Shown here piece after piece: positions 42,684 to 51,144 of a stretch of 64,000 bases of DNA. Location: assembly GCA_033675265.1 (NCBI GenBank), contig JAUJYZ010000952.1:62001-126000 (forward strand), read 5' to 3'. Position 1 is the stretch's first letter, and each line of letters opens with the position of its first letter. Source of the DNA: Actinostola sp. cb2023 (taxonomy: Eukaryota; Cnidaria; Anthozoa; Actiniaria; Actinostolidae). The position numbers were made by a program, and so were the translations under genes. The notes under the pieces are model-generated. The model worked only from the letters and a program-made list of their open reading frames with translations, did no database searches and was not told the DNA's origin.

Positions 42684-43403
42684 ATGACAATGGTTGAGGA
42701 AGTAAGCGACAGTCAATTATGGCGTGTGGGCGAACAGATTGAAGCACCCGATGATGAACTAAGAGACAGTCAATTACTGCGTGTAGCCGTCGAATATGAG
42801 ACAAAAGTAGAAACCACCCCGGATGAAGAGGAATTGAGAGACAGTCAATTAGTGCGGGCGATGGATGACTATGAAACAGTCGAGGAAGTAAACCCTTATG
42901 CGCCGGAAGTGTTGTTTTGGTGTGACACCCAATCACCACCAACGAAAAGACAACGGCTCAGACCTCCCTCTCCGCTTTTGAACATTTTAGGATATCCTCT
43001 CCATTCGGGGAACACACCCGAACCGCCTTCTCCAGGTAGTCCACAAGCGCAAGAACTCATGAACTCGTACGATGACCAATACATAGACGATTTGTGGCAA
43101 TGTATGGTGGATGAACCGACACCGACACTTCCCCCCATACCGCTGATCGAAGAAGAAGAAAAAGAAGAATCAGAAGAAGAAGAAACAGAAGCAGAAGACT
43201 ATCAAGATTTGTTTGACGATTTACTGAACACTCAAACGGGTGGTGGGGCCAATGAAAAAAACCCCTCGACGCCAACTCTGCTGAGGATTATTTTGTTATC
43301 GAAAACGTGGAAACGAGAAATTGCCCTAAATTTCATGCTAAACAGCTGGTCTTTAAAAACCACATCCACAACCGTCCACGAGAAAATATCGAAGAAGCGG
43401 TAG
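42684..43403 (+). CDS. Acidic leader protein with three DSQL repeats, upstream of PolB
   Basis: The ORF begins MTMVEEVSDSQLWRVGEQ. Three repeats of (L)RDSQL(L/V/W)R(V/A) followed by about 10 acidic residues occupy residues 8-75, then a Ser/Pro region with PPTKRQRLRPPSP (possible nuclear signal) and a long Glu run. The ORF runs to 43403, but the part after 43262 looks out of frame; the neighbouring frame 2 opens exactly there and becomes DNA polymerase. It is either a separate acidic protein or the N-terminal part of a frameshift-fused polymerase. Confidence 0.6.
   Translation: MTMVEEVSDSQLWRVGEQIEAPDDELRDSQLLRVAVEYETKVETTPDEEELRDSQLVRAMDDYETVEEVNPYAPEVLFWCDTQSPPTKRQRLRPPSPLLNILGYPLHSGNTPEPPSPGSPQAQELMNSYDDQYIDDLWQCMVDEPTPTLPPIPLIEEEEKEESEEEETEAEDYQDLFDDLLNTQTGGGANEKNPSTPTLLRIILLSKTWKREIALNFMLNSWSLKTTSTTVHEKISKKR
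43256..43262 (+). promoter_or_regulatory. Candidate -1 ribosomal frameshift site (A AAA AAC)
   Basis: In the phase of the acidic leader the bases read GAA AAA AAC, i.e. a canonical X-XXY-YYZ heptamer. Frame 2 has a TGA at 43253-43255 and is open from 43256 to 45508, so a one-base backward slip here enters the polymerase frame at its first possible codon. No strong downstream pseudoknot was identified by eye. A plain indel in the A7 run is the alternative. Confidence 0.45.
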
Positions 43404-45508
43404 CCGTTGCTAACAGTTCTATCCGTCGGCTCCTTCAACACGTGTTACAAGAATTGCAAGCGGGGAACACTGATTATGTGCGGTTGGTAATCGATGGGGT
43501 CGATTTGGATTACCCCATTGAATTGCCTTTTATGCCAGTGATGGAATTGACCACTCTACGTGTTTTACGCCACTTGGAAGCCGTTCAACAATCGAAACGA
43601 CAATTTTTACTCGATGGAGAAATGACAGTGGTGGTGTACCATGTGGCTAACAACCCTGGAAGAGGTGTGTGTAAATTGCAACGGTTTTTAAACCGCAAAC
43701 GCGAAGAACCCCTCCCGTGGATGAAAACATTAGCGACCCGCAATGTATCTGTGGTGTGTGCATCGATGTACGAAGCAGTGGCCCATTACTTGTATTGGCG
43801 CCAACACGGAACTCCGATGAAAAAACGTTCAAGGAATCTCCGTGATTTCACGTTGAGAGTAAGAGAAGACTGTGAAAGTGAGGGGGCGGAAAATTTGACA
43901 ACGTTGCTGAACCGTCTCCATGAATATCTGATGAGAGATTATGGCGTGCGTGTGGTGGTTCTAGATTGGGAGGACGACGATCGACCCATGTTCGTGGGGG
44001 AGGGTGACACAGATTCGGTGGTCTACTTGTATAAAATCCACCAAGACTTGCATTTGTTGTTACAACCGGAAAAGATCCAACACGCTCAAAAACACCAAGG
44101 GTTTTGTAGACGGTGTTTTTATTTTTTTTGGAACGGGGCTCGTCGGGTTTCCCCTCATGTTTGTGGACAGGTCGAACGAGGTCAACGTCTGTCTCAAGTG
44201 TGCGGTCCACGGGCCAACCGAAGCGTTCGATGTGAAGCTTTAGACTCTCAAGAGTTGGTGTCCGTAAAAAAATCAGTGGTCCAGATTAAAAAGACGGAAG
44301 ACGGTTCGTGTGCTTTCCACGCCATAGTGGTGGGTCAGTGGATGGTTGAAGGTCGCCCACGTCAAGAGCTTACAGTACGTCAAGAAGAGGAACAAGCCCG
44401 AGCCTTGTGCACGCGTTCGGGTCTTCGTTGGGGGGCGTGCGGCCGTGTTGAACTGTTTCGTTTGCAAGAAGTGTTGAAAGAAGAGGGTGTGCGGTTACAT
44501 GTCTATTACCACGATTTGAACTGCATCGGGTTTGCTGGAGATTTGACCGAGTTTGGTTCTCAGAAACCGACGTGCGACGTGTATTTGTTCCACCACGACG
44601 AACATTACGATGTGATCACCACTATGACGGGTTTTTTAAAGAAGAATTATTTCTGCCCCGAGTGTGACGTGGGGTACTCGGAAAAGAGCAAACACAAGTG
44701 TCGACCGTTTTGCGAATGCTGTTATGAAACAATCGCCAACTGTTCCCAAGAAGTGGTTCAATGGACTTCCTGCCCCACGTGTCACCGTCATTTCAAGTCG
44801 GACGTGTGCTTCACCAACCACAACCGTGTCACTACACACCGAGTACAAGGCCGTCAGGAACGCTGGAGTGTGTGTCAACGGTACCGACGGTGTGTCGACT
44901 GTCAGAAAGTAGTAGATTTGCACAAGAAACATCAAGGTCTGCGCGATCTCACTTCTCACCGGTGTGGAGAACAACAATGTATTCACTGTCGTCAATGGGT
45001 GTTGTCGGACCACCTATGCCACGTTCAACCGATGGTGATCGACGAGAACGATGAACAAGCTATGGGTCGGTTCATTTTTTTTGACATTGAAACCATGCCC
45101 TTGGAAGCGGTCCATCGGGTCAATCTAGTGGTGGCTATGAAAGTGTGCACTCTGTGTGTGGGATGGACGAACCACGATGGACAGTGCGAACAGTGTGGAG
45201 AACGTCAAATGGTCTTCGCCACCATAGATGCTTTTTGCACTTGGCTATTTCGTCCCGAACACCAAAATTCCATTGTGTTTGCTCACAATTTCATGGGGTA
45301 CGATTCGTACTTTTTGCTCGAATGGTTGTGTGCGCGGGGACAACGCCCCGAGGTGGTGATGCGTGGTGCCAAATGCATGTACATGTATGTGAAAGGCCTG
45401 AACTTGAAGTTTAAAGATTCACTGTGTTTTCTTCCGATGGCGTTACGCAAATTTTCCAAGACCTTTAACTTGCCCGAAGAGAAGGGGTATTTTCCCTCAT
45501 TTCTTTAA
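43307..45508 (+). CDS. polB: Protein-primed DNA polymerase B: OTU-like module, zinc region, exonuclease I/II
   Basis: 733 residues from the first Met in frame 2. Residues 332-341 (DGSCAFHAIV) and 429-437 (HHDEHYDVI) are the Cys and His motifs of an OTU-like cysteine-protease fold, a module present in the N-terminal part of Polinton polymerases. Cys/His-rich segments follow (FCPECDVGY, CRPFCECCYE, CPTCHRHF, CVDCQKV, QQCIHCRQW; 449-572). The 3-5 exonuclease begins with FFDIETMP (D593, E595) and FAHNFMGYDSYF (N661, D666). The frame ends at 45508 and the gene continues in other frames to 47602. It replicates the element using a protein primer. Confidence 0.85.
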   Translation: METRNCPKFHAKQLVFKNHIHNRPRENIEEAVAVANSSIRRLLQHVLQELQAGNTDYVRLVIDGVDLDYPIELPFMPVMELTTLRVLRHLEAVQQSKRQFLLDGEMTVVVYHVANNPGRGVCKLQRFLNRKREEPLPWMKTLATRNVSVVCASMYEAVAHYLYWRQHGTPMKKRSRNLRDFTLRVREDCESEGAENLTTLLNRLHEYLMRDYGVRVVVLDWEDDDRPMFVGEGDTDSVVYLYKIHQDLHLLLQPEKIQHAQKHQGFCRRCFYFFWNGARRVSPHVCGQVERGQRLSQVCGPRANRSVRCEALDSQELVSVKKSVVQIKKTEDGSCAFHAIVVGQWMVEGRPRQELTVRQEEEQARALCTRSGLRWGACGRVELFRLQEVLKEEGVRLHVYYHDLNCIGFAGDLTEFGSQKPTCDVYLFHHDEHYDVITTMTGFLKKNYFCPECDVGYSEKSKHKCRPFCECCYETIANCSQEVVQWTSCPTCHRHFKSDVCFTNHNRVTTHRVQGRQERWSVCQRYRRCVDCQKVVDLHKKHQGLRDLTSHRCGEQQCIHCRQWVLSDHLCHVQPMVIDENDEQAMGRFIFFDIETMPLEAVHRVNLVVAMKVCTLCVGWTNHDGQCEQCGERQMVFATIDAFCTWLFRPEHQNSIVFAHNFMGYDSYFLLEWLCARGQRPEVVMRGAKCMYMYVKGLNLKFKDSLCFLPMALRKFSKTFNLPEEKGYFPSFL

Positions 45509-45530
45509 CACCCCTGCAAATCAAGACTAC

Positions 45531-46223
45531 GTGGGCCCCTACCCGGTGTTGGAATTCTATGGGGTCGAAACGATGAAAGAAAAAGACGCGGAAAAGCTCC
45601 GACTGTGGCACACCGAACAACGCGGTAAGACGTTTCATTTGCAAAAAGAGTTGAAGCATTACTGTCAACAAGATGTGATTCTTTTGAAACGAGGGGTTTT
45701 GGAAGCGCGACGTATTTTTCTTGACGTGACCGGGTTTGACCCCTTTGTGAAATGCATCACGTTGGCTTCGGCCTGTATGTGGTCGTACCGTTACCGGTTC
45801 ATGCCACCTAACAGCATCGGAATCATCCCCCAAGGCGGCTATACACCTCAAGACATTCAGTCGTTGAAAGCCAAGAAATGGTTGTGGCGGTTGGAACAAC
45901 AAACTCCAGGCCTTCGACTACACACTTGCTACAGTGTGGAGGGGGAGACGTCGATTTTGGGGGCCAAAGTAGACGGGTACGACCCCAAGACTCGCACTGT
46001 GTACCAATTTCATGGGTGTTTTTGGCATGCTTGCCCCCTCTGTTTCACCAACGCTCAGATGTTCCACCCCAAACTTCGTCAGAAGATGGGAGATATACGC
46101 AACGCCACCGAAAACGCACACGACGGATGCGTGAATGGGGTTTCAAAGTGGTGGAAATGTGGGAGCATGAATGGGACGGTATGCAAAGTGACGACAACAA
46201 CGACACATTCCCCCAATGGATGA
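45531..46223 (+). CDS. polB: DNA polymerase B, second fragment (exonuclease III)
   Basis: Frame 3. Continues directly from the upstream fragment across a break at about 45485-45490 in a T run. Contains FYGVETMKEKDAEKL, HYCQQDVILLKRG (Exo III Tyr-x3-Asp), FMPPNSIGIIPQGGY and YQFHGCFWHACPLCF, a conserved segment in Polinton polymerases. Useful similarity stops near 46105, at a short A run, and resumes in frame 2. Confidence 0.85.
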   Translation: MGPYPVLEFYGVETMKEKDAEKLRLWHTEQRGKTFHLQKELKHYCQQDVILLKRGVLEARRIFLDVTGFDPFVKCITLASACMWSYRYRFMPPNSIGIIPQGGYTPQDIQSLKAKKWLWRLEQQTPGLRLHTCYSVEGETSILGAKVDGYDPKTRTVYQFHGCFWHACPLCFTNAQMFHPKLRQKMGDIRNATENAHDGCVNGVSKWWKCGSMNGTVCKVTTTTTHSPNG

Positions 46224-46624
46224 AACACCGAGAACCGCTAAACCCTCGCGAAGGGTTGTTCGGAGGACGCACCAATGCTCTCAAACTGCATTTTAAATGC
46301 CCCGAAGGAAGTCGTGTCGATTACGTGGATTTTACCTCATTGTACCCGTCCGTGATGTTGTCAGGCGGTGCCTACCCTGTCGGCCACCCCACTTTGATCC
46401 GACGGGACTTTAAATCACCCCTGACGGAACATTATTATGGGTTCAACAAAGTCAAAGTGCTTCCGCCTCGCCACTTGTACATCCCCCGTCTTGCCGTCAC
46501 ACATTCAAAACAAACTGATGTTTGTGTTGTGCCGTACGTGTGCCGATCAGCTCAGGCAAACGAAAGGGCAATGTTGCCACAATGCCGAAGAACGGGCTTT
46601 AGTGGGGACGTGGACCACCCCTGA
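45878..46624 (+). CDS. polB: DNA polymerase B, third fragment (Pol A motif)
   Basis: Only about 46106-46484 of this frame-2 ORF is polymerase-like: MREWGFKVVEMWEHEWD, LNPREGLFGGRTNALKL and YVDFTSLYPSVM (the Pol A D-x2-SLYP motif). The break at its end lies in a C run near 46482-46486. Confidence 0.8.
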   Translation: MVVAVGTTNSRPSTTHLLQCGGGDVDFGGQSRRVRPQDSHCVPISWVFLACLPPLFHQRSDVPPQTSSEDGRYTQRHRKRTRRMREWGFKVVEMWEHEWDGMQSDDNNDTFPQWMKHREPLNPREGLFGGRTNALKLHFKCPEGSRVDYVDFTSLYPSVMLSGGAYPVGHPTLIRRDFKSPLTEHYYGFNKVKVLPPRHLYIPRLAVTHSKQTDVCVVPYVCRSAQANERAMLPQCRRTGFSGDVDHP

Positions 46625-46724
46625 ATTGAAAAAAGCCATTGCTCTGGGGTACGTCATTCTCGACGTTTATGAAGTATGGCACTACCCCCCGAGACGTCGT
46701 TGGTGTTGTTTGGAAAGTACGTAA
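46437..46724 (+). CDS. polB: DNA polymerase B, fourth fragment
   Basis: About 46486-46690 of this frame-3 ORF is polymerase-like: LPSHIQNKLMFVLCRTCAD, EERALVGTWTTPELKKAI and LDVYEVWHYP, the region before the thumb-proximal motif in protein-primed enzymes. It breaks in a second C run near 46685-46690. Confidence 0.8.
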   Translation: MGSTKSKCFRLATCTSPVLPSHIQNKLMFVLCRTCADQLRQTKGQCCHNAEERALVGTWTTPELKKAIALGYVILDVYEVWHYPPRRRWCCLEST

Positions 46725-47602
46725 ACACCTACTTGCGTTTGAAACAAGAAGCCTCCGGATGGCCCGCATGGTGTCAAACAGAAGAAGAAGACAAACAGAG
46801 GTACGTGGACGAGTACTTGGCCCATGAAGGAATCCTTCTGGAACACATAGAATCCAACCCAGGGTTGCGGAATTTGGTCAAATTGATGTTGAACAGTCTG
46901 TGGGGAAAATTTGGCCAGAACCCCCACTTGCCCGTCACCGAATACGTGGACGACCCCAAACGGTTTGCCGAACTCATGTTTGGGCCTAAAACTGAGGTCA
47001 AACACCTGTTGTTAATCAACGAAAACCTTGCCCAGCTCCAATACGACCGGATCGACGACTTCACACGTGAAAGTGGATTTGCAAGTGTGGTGCATGCCGC
47101 GTTTGTGACCTCGTTTGCGCGTTTGAAATTGTACCGCTATTTGGAAGAGCTCCAAGAACGTGTCTTGTACTTTGACACCGATTCGATCTTCTACGTCACC
47201 CACCCAGGACAAGTTTTGCTCCCGTTGGGGGATTATTTGGGGGATTTGACGTCTGAATTGAAACGACCGGGGGACTTTATTCGCGAATTTGTTTCAACGG
47301 GACCCAAGAGTTACGCCTACGTGACCGATCAAGGTGAGAAGGAAGTCAAGTGCAAAGGCATCCCCCTCAACGTGATGTCGAGTGCCGTGATCAATTTCAA
47401 ATCCATGCTACGGTTGGTGGAAGGCATGGAAGAAAAGTACGTGGTCACGGAACCGCACCGCATCCAACGGGACGCCAAACGCCGTCAGTTGAAGACCGTT
47501 GAGATGTCCAAGGACTTTCGTGTGGTCTACGACAAACGAGTAAGACGTGGAGTGGAGACGGTACCGTACGGTTATTTAGACGAAAGAGAAAATGAACAGT
47601 GA
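46676..47602 (+). CDS. polB: DNA polymerase B, C-terminal fragment (Pol B and Pol C motifs)
   Basis: Frame 2 to the natural stop at 47602. Contains KLMLNSLWGKFGQNP (Pol B K-x3-NSxYG type), FARLKLYRYLEEL, LYFDTDSIFYV (Pol C DTDS), TGPKSYAYV and KCKGIPLNV (KxY-like end). All catalytic motifs of the enzyme are therefore present across the five pieces; only the frame is broken. Confidence 0.85.
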   Translation: MALPPETSLVLFGKYVNTYLRLKQEASGWPAWCQTEEEDKQRYVDEYLAHEGILLEHIESNPGLRNLVKLMLNSLWGKFGQNPHLPVTEYVDDPKRFAELMFGPKTEVKHLLLINENLAQLQYDRIDDFTRESGFASVVHAAFVTSFARLKLYRYLEELQERVLYFDTDSIFYVTHPGQVLLPLGDYLGDLTSELKRPGDFIREFVSTGPKSYAYVTDQGEKEVKCKGIPLNVMSSAVINFKSMLRLVEGMEEKYVVTEPHRIQRDAKRRQLKTVEMSKDFRVVYDKRVRRGVETVPYGYLDERENEQ

Positions 47603-47613
47603 CCAGAACCTCT

Positions 47614-48066
47614 ATGATGGTCGACGAGAAAACATACCGGGCGATCAAACTGACGACCGCCGAGACACGGACCTGGTTGAACGTTCACACGGAGGCGTTC
47701 TTGGTAAAATTAGAAGAAAGGTACCGGTGCATCATGTTACCCCTAAGTCGTGAAGGAGAAACGCGTTCGATACGTCTGAACGCAGACGCGCAAAAGTTTT
47801 ACCATTGGGCCATCCGTCTAAACGAGAGAGATCAGGAAAATTTTGGGGAAATTCTCTACAACCGTGTGAAGTTGACAGACCTTAAAAAAGAGTGTCAAAC
47901 TTTAGGTCTTAAACGTCGTCTAGAGAAACGATGGCTTTCGAGAACTGCACAAATATGGAAGAAGAGAAGAGAAGAAAGAAAGAAGAAGAAGACCATAAAA
48001 ACACCCTCACCTGAACCTGAACAGATGAATGAGCATGCTTCCTCCCAGTGTGTCGGATTGGTGTAA
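47614..48066 (+). CDS. Basic protein between polymerase and integrase
   Basis: 150 residues from ATG at 47614 (MMVDEKTYRAIKLTTAETR). A compact N-terminal domain (FLVKLEERYRCIMLPLS, FYHWAIRLNERDQENFGE) is followed by a strongly basic KKRREERKKKKTIKTPSPEPE. Unknown family. An overlapping frame-2 stretch at 48035-48211 with a hydrophobic patch is probably incidental. Confidence 0.5.
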   Translation: MMVDEKTYRAIKLTTAETRTWLNVHTEAFLVKLEERYRCIMLPLSREGETRSIRLNADAQKFYHWAIRLNERDQENFGEILYNRVKLTDLKKECQTLGLKRRLEKRWLSRTAQIWKKRREERKKKKTIKTPSPEPEQMNEHASSQCVGLV

Positions 48067-48125
48067 ACGGTTTCGCTGTTGGATCGCCTGTTGTGGTGGG
48101 ACCGTAGTGGTGGTGACGGAAGAAG

Positions 48126-48866
48126 ATGCCCCCTCGTCGTCGTCGGAAGAAAACGAAAGTTCAAATTCAACAACTGTTGCACCGGTCGTACTACAATCCC
48201 AAAAAGGCTGAAGGGTATGCGGGGTACGACCAATTGGCACGTCAAGTTCAAAAAAAAGGTATTAAACGTCGGCAAGTGAAAGAGTGGTTGGAAAAACAAC
48301 CGGGGTACACGCTCCACAAACCCGTCCAACGGAGGTTTCGTCGCAGCCGTGTGATCGTGGATGGATTGGACGAACAATGGCAAAGCGATCTGGTGGACGT
48401 GCAACGGATGTCTGACGACAACCAAGGTTACAAACATTGGTTGACGTGTATAGACGTGTTGTCCCGCTACGCTTGGGTGCGTCCGATCAAAAATAAAACG
48501 GCCCCTCAAATCATTCAAGCTTTTCAAAGTATTTTCAAAGAAGGCCGTCAACCCAAAGTGTTGCAGACCGACCAAGGAACCGAGTTTCTCAACCGTCACG
48601 TGCAAGCGTTTTTCAAATCCCAAGGGATTCGTCATTTTGTCACCTACAGCGACCCCAAAGCGCAAATCGTCGAACGGTTTCATCGTACCATCAAGAACCG
48701 GCTCTGGCGTTATTTCACCGCCCAGAACACGCAAAAGTACGTGGACGTCTTACCCGAATTTGTCAACGGGTACAATCAAGCCTACCACCGGTCGATCCGT
48801 CGCAGCCCCGACTCTGTCACATACGAAAACGCCCAAGAAGGCACACGTTGTACGACGACGACGTGA
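48126..48866 (+). CDS. Polinton integrase, zinc-less N-terminus and DDE core
   Basis: Starts MPPRRRRKKTKVQIQQLL. YYNPKKAEGYAGYDQLARQV and QVKEWLEKQPGYTLHKPVQR are the conserved Polinton N-terminal region. The retroviral-type core has D88 (QWQSDLVD), D149 (LQTDQGTEF) and E183 (IVERFHRTIK). The core ends with FVNGYNQAYHRSIRRSP; the frame changes at about 48838-48842 and the gene continues in the next ORF. It inserts the linear genome, producing the 6-bp duplication. Confidence 0.9.
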   Translation: MPPRRRRKKTKVQIQQLLHRSYYNPKKAEGYAGYDQLARQVQKKGIKRRQVKEWLEKQPGYTLHKPVQRRFRRSRVIVDGLDEQWQSDLVDVQRMSDDNQGYKHWLTCIDVLSRYAWVRPIKNKTAPQIIQAFQSIFKEGRQPKVLQTDQGTEFLNRHVQAFFKSQGIRHFVTYSDPKAQIVERFHRTIKNRLWRYFTAQNTQKYVDVLPEFVNGYNQAYHRSIRRSPDSVTYENAQEGTRCTTTT

Positions 48867-49225
48867 AAAACACCCCGCGTCGCCGGTTTCGCTTTAACGT
48901 GGGCGATCAAGTGCGTATGAGTAAATTGGATCGAGCGTTCAAAAAAGGGTACTTACCCAACTGGACGGAAGAAGTGTTTGTGATCGCGTCGCAGATGCAA
49001 GGCACTCCGCCAAGGTATAAATTGAACGAATGGGACAGAGACCCCATCAAAGGTTCTTTCTACGAACAGGAGTTGCAACGGGTAACGGTGCGTCCTGAAG
49101 ATTCATTCCGTGTGGAAACCATTGTGAAACGCCGTCGACGTGCGGGAAAAAGTGAAGTGTTGGTGCAGTGGAAAGGGTGGCCTGAGAAATACAACAGTTG
49201 GATTCCTACTTCGCAGTTGGAATGA
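48848..49225 (+). CDS. Polinton integrase, C-terminal SH3-like region and chromodomain
   Basis: Frame 2 continuation of integrase: FRFNVGDQVRMSKLDRAF and GYLPNWTEEVFVI, then a chromodomain (FRVETIVKRRRRAGKSEV, LVQWKGWPEKYNSWIPTSQL). The chromodomain probably guides insertion to marked chromatin. The stop TGA overlaps the penton ATG (49222-49225). Confidence 0.85.
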   Translation: MYDDDVKNTPRRRFRFNVGDQVRMSKLDRAFKKGYLPNWTEEVFVIASQMQGTPPRYKLNEWDRDPIKGSFYEQELQRVTVRPEDSFRVETIVKRRRRAGKSEVLVQWKGWPEKYNSWIPTSQLE

Positions 49226-51123
49226 GCAGTTTACCCCACAAAGAGTCGTTCTACGTACGTTTACCCAGCAATGTGGTTACCACGGACTATAAGAACACGG
49301 CCTGGGATTATTTGGTCCCCCTACCCCACGCGTTGAATTTCACCGACCTCGACGAATGGACCGTGGCGGCGGCCTCGGTATTTCTACCCCCTCTGCGGAA
49401 ACAAAACACATTTGACAATGTGTTCATCTATTCAAATCTGGTGACCGGGACGTTAGTAGGTGATGCGGAAGTACCACTCTTGTGTACCGTGGACATGAAA
49501 GCCGGAGCTGAAGAAGGGTCGGGTCTTGGTGGAATGTTGCGAGAACCCGAACAATTGATGTATTGCCCCTTGCGGGTGGGGTATATAGAGTCGATCCGTC
49601 TCGTGTTGAATGACGAGTTTGGTAAAACTTTGAAGGTGTTCGATAGCGGTCAAACGGTGGTGGTGTTACATTTTCTCAAGAAACGCTTACCCATGGGAGA
49701 ACGACGTTTGGTGTTGCCCAGCAACGCTTCTAAAGAATTATATCCTGACAATACGGGACACACGTTCACGGTCCGTCTGCCCGCCTCTCTCAACTACGTG
49801 CCGGACGAATGGGAAGTGGGGATGGTGTACATGACAATACCCACTCCGGAAGGAAGGATCGAACAACTGTCTTCGAAACGTCAGGTCGGTGTGGGGAAGA
49901 TCAACCCTACTAATTATTCGTGGACCGCCAACGGTGTCGATTGGCACAATCTACCCACCGGGAAATACCACTCTACCGAGAATTTGGTGAAAGCGTTCAA
50001 CAAACAAATGCATGAAGTGATTGTCAAGCACGTCAAAGATGTCAATCTGGGGAGTTGTGTGGTAGAGGGGGCAAATGAATTGACCCTAACGAAATGGACA
50101 TACACCAAGAAGGGATCCCCCAAAAAATCTACCACCTACCGAAGTGTGAAGATGCCCATCGGTCTATACACAGTGGAAGAACTCATGGCATGGATTAACG
50201 CTCAACTATCCTTGATCACGATCGACACGAAAATGTTTTTAAAGAATGATCTTCTGAAAACGCCTCAAATACGTACTGATATCACCTATTCCTTCCGAGA
50301 GGAGTCTACGGTGGGTGGTTTTTCCGAAGGGATTTTGATTGACGACGTATCTATAATGAAACGGTTGGGATTTATTAAAGGAGAATACAAAGGTAAGACT
50401 GGTGATTTCCAGACGAATTTCGACAAGGCAATCACCAATCCGCAAACGGACAATGTGACTAGAAACCTCAACCTCGCCTCGTGGGTCAAGATTTGGTTGG
50501 AAGAGGCTAGGAACACGGTGGTGTTGAAACGGTGGACGCTGGATCAAGGCCTTCACGTGATGATGTCTTCGGCTTTGGTAGATTACTTCGGATTTCCCAA
50601 AACCAGAGAAGGCAACGACGTCCTGGACATCAACACCCCCAACGACGAGAAAGGTTTTTATTCCAAAACCGGTCCACCCACGACCACTGACGATAAGGGG
50701 AACACGGTGTCGTGGGGTGATCCTCCTCCGATGGTGTGGAAAGGCATCACTTGGACTCCCCCAAATACTATGGATGAGAATAATAAACTACCAACCGTCT
50801 CTGAATTGTGGAGCACTCTCCGGTTTTCGGAAATCGTGCTGGGTCGTGGACTGATGGGGGGTGTGTACGTCTACACCAACATCGTGGACTATTCCATCGT
50901 GGGGAATTTCAACGCGCCGGTGTTGGACATCGTACCGGTGGAAGGCGTACACGGGGGACGCAAGACGTACGAATTCAGACATCCGCATTACAACACGTTG
51001 CGTTTGTCCAGCTTTCAAGACGTGGACTTGTACCTTCGCGATTCGTTGGGTCAAACGGTGGATTTCGATAATGGGTTGGTTCTCGTCACGCTGCACATCC
51101 GACCGCGTCAAACCGAACGTTGA
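49222..51123 (+). CDS. Penton (minor capsid) protein with an internal partial duplication
   Basis: 633 residues from ATG 49222. The Polinton penton signature (single jelly roll) is seen from 162: RLVLPSNASKELYPDN, FTVRLP, DEWEVGMVYMTIP, ending with VYVYTNIVDYSIVGNFNAPV and LYLRDSLGQTVDF, VLVTLHIR. The first 152 residues repeat both ends of that fold in short form: ESFYVRLPSNVVTTDYKN, LDEWTVAAASVFLPP, then VFIYSNLVTGTLVGDAEVPL and LVLNDEFGKTLKVF, TVVVLHFLK. So a shortened copy, lacking the middle, precedes a full copy. The usual protein has one. It forms capsid vertices. Frame intact. Confidence 0.8.
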   Translation: MSSLPHKESFYVRLPSNVVTTDYKNTAWDYLVPLPHALNFTDLDEWTVAAASVFLPPLRKQNTFDNVFIYSNLVTGTLVGDAEVPLLCTVDMKAGAEEGSGLGGMLREPEQLMYCPLRVGYIESIRLVLNDEFGKTLKVFDSGQTVVVLHFLKKRLPMGERRLVLPSNASKELYPDNTGHTFTVRLPASLNYVPDEWEVGMVYMTIPTPEGRIEQLSSKRQVGVGKINPTNYSWTANGVDWHNLPTGKYHSTENLVKAFNKQMHEVIVKHVKDVNLGSCVVEGANELTLTKWTYTKKGSPKKSTTYRSVKMPIGLYTVEELMAWINAQLSLITIDTKMFLKNDLLKTPQIRTDITYSFREESTVGGFSEGILIDDVSIMKRLGFIKGEYKGKTGDFQTNFDKAITNPQTDNVTRNLNLASWVKIWLEEARNTVVLKRWTLDQGLHVMMSSALVDYFGFPKTREGNDVLDINTPNDEKGFYSKTGPPTTTDDKGNTVSWGDPPPMVWKGITWTPPNTMDENNKLPTVSELWSTLRFSEIVLGRGLMGGVYVYTNIVDYSIVGNFNAPVLDIVPVEGVHGGRKTYEFRHPHYNTLRLSSFQDVDLYLRDSLGQTVDFDNGLVLVTLHIRPRQTER

Positions 51124-51144
51124 TAAAAGGCGGTGTGGGAGGTG

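Noticed and set aside
43848..44210. Minus-strand ORFs across the polymerase and capsid genes
   Set aside because: The GC-richer core lacks stops on both strands; the plus-strand products carry all recognised motifs.
48029..48211. Frame-2 ORF overlapping the integrase start (hydrophobic CWIACCGGTVVVV)
   Set aside because: Overlaps two better-supported frames and has no proper spacing or conservation evidence; kept only as a remark.
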